Positions 15,636 through 16,170 of a stretch of DNA of 16,170 bases are shown here, in pieces. Origin of the DNA: H2-BAC3 sp045863035 (GTDB lineage: Bacteria > Bacteroidota > Ignavibacteria > Ignavibacteriales > Ignavibacteriaceae); contig BTUV01000068.1 in NCBI GenBank assembly GCA_045863035.1, positions 1-16,170 on the forward strand. Direction: 5' to 3'. The notes under the pieces were generated by a model, which saw only the letters and a program-made list of their open reading frames with translations, did not search any database and was not told where the DNA came from. The first letter of the stretch is position 1. Every line of letters begins with the position of its first letter. A program made the position numbers and the translations under genes.

Positions 15636-16044
15636 CCTGCTGCTGCTTGCTCTTACGGCAGGGGCGATTTGGGGTGTCATACAGTTCCAAAACCGCTCAG
15701 ATGATAAAAGCAGTATATATACCCCCGCCCCTGCTGATACTGTATATACAAAAGGCAGGGCGGACACAAGTATATCAGTCAGGAAATATCACCACACCCT
15801 CCGGAAAAAGAAATCATCCGGAGCGGCCGAAGCAGATACGATTGTTACGGAGAGTTATACGGCGGTAATATCTCTTGCTGAAGTTTCGGACACAATGATC
15901 GCCGGGTTTGAAGTCCTGGTACAGCAGCGGGAAGTTTACCGGGTTGATACCGTGCGTGTTACAGTAGTAAAGAACAATGAGTGTGAGTATTGGGTTGCGG
16001 GGGCAATTGTGGCGGTACTGGTTTTAGCGGCAGTCAGTCTTTAA
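15616..16044 (+). CDS. Protein with a membrane helix at each end (unknown, phage-module associated)
   Basis: From the GTG at 15616 the product has 142 residues. Helix one is about 3-23 (KILIDLLLLALTAGAIWGVI), helix two about 125-142 at the extreme C-terminus. The loop between is polar and Thr/Asp/Val-rich with DT-Y and DTV repeats (DTVYTKG, ADTIVTES, YRVDTVRVTV) and a basic patch KYHHTLRKKK. Such DTV-rich loops occur in Bacteroidota phage membrane proteins near lysis genes, from memory. It overlaps the two-helix protein gene by 20 bases, so the two are probably made together. A spanin-like or other envelope role is a guess; no domain is recognised. Confidence 0.65.
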   Translation: MRKILIDLLLLALTAGAIWGVIQFQNRSDDKSSIYTPAPADTVYTKGRADTSISVRKYHHTLRKKKSSGAAEADTIVTESYTAVISLAEVSDTMIAGFEVLVQQREVYRVDTVRVTVVKNNECEYWVAGAIVAVLVLAAVSL

Positions 16045-16126
16045 ACGCAAAGTCGAAAAAGTTTACGTAAAGTTTTAAGTTCGCGCAAAGACGCAAAGGT
16101 GCAAAGAAGTAAATATCCTTACTTCT
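16045..16126. repeat. CGCAAAG-type repeat array and a short hairpin
   Basis: After the last stop, CGCAAAG at 16046, CGTAAAG at 16066 and GCAAAG at 16085, 16093 and 16101 (8-base period) form a degenerate array of the kind also seen near 13252-13295. A hairpin AGAAGTAA/TTACTTCT (16105-16112, 16119-16126) follows but lacks a T run, so it is a weak terminator candidate at best. Nothing is recognised from 16127 to the window end. Confidence 0.55.
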
Positions 16127-16170
16127 GCCAAAATCTGACCAAATCGTAAAAATCTTCGAATACGATCTAA

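Noticed and set aside
16105..16126. Terminator of the capsid module
   Set aside because: The 8-bp AT-rich stem is followed by GCCAAAA and not by a T run, so it cannot be called a terminator with confidence.

Overview
The window reads as a chromosomal segment of moderate GC from a Gram-negative bacterium of the Bacteroidota/Ignavibacteriota/Chlorobiota neighbourhood. The basis is circumstantial: protein style, lipoprotein and Sec signals, weak or absent Shine-Dalgarno (SD) sites before most housekeeping genes, one good candidate for a Bacteroidota-type promoter (TTTT-N19-TATTTTTG), and intergenic spacers filled with degenerate short-period repeats. No rRNA, tRNA, CRISPR array or transposase was seen.

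Layout. 1-375: a repeat-rich, gene-free edge ending in a terminator. 376-2475 (minus): a secreted protein with two ricin-B-like lectin repeats and a long helical C-terminal half. 2476-3257: a gene-free spacer with two adjacent hairpins. 3258-4268 (plus): a membrane-anchored diheme cytochrome c, closed by a strong terminator. 4518-7142 (plus): a large GH63/MGH1-like glucosidase, converging on a lipoprotein MsrA (7147-7797, minus). 8047-8625 (minus): a GNAT acetyltransferase. 8896-9491 (plus): a DUF433/DUF5615 toxin-antitoxin pair whose genes overlap by 4 bp and whose toxin starts with TTG. 9697-12969 (minus): a two-gene peptide-use operon, an OPT-family transporter followed by tripeptidase PepT, ending in a terminator. 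12970-13521: a spacer of several low-complexity arrays. 13522-16044 (plus): a phage-derived module of a Mu gpI-like protease/scaffold, a major capsid protein, a two-helix membrane protein and an overlapping protein with a membrane helix at each end.

The most interesting parts are (i) the compact capsid module, which inside this window has no portal, terminase, tail or integrase genes and is bordered by intergenic repeats; its last three genes share an identical SD 9-mer, two of them behind a GTATATATA leader; (ii) three unlinked intergenic arrays of a GTCCTTNNN 9-nt repeat, with other 8-10 nt period arrays in other spacers; (iii) a marked excess of TATATA across the window, inside genes (Tyr-Ile, Ile-Tyr and Val-Tyr codon pairs) and at gene borders. 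Counts were made by eye and need a program to confirm.

Functionally, OPT and PepT form a coherent import-and-digest pair. MsrA is an envelope repair enzyme. The cytochrome, glucosidase and acetyltransferase look like single-gene units. The capsid module may be a prophage remnant, the edge of a larger element cut by the window end, or a domesticated capsid; the sequence here cannot decide.
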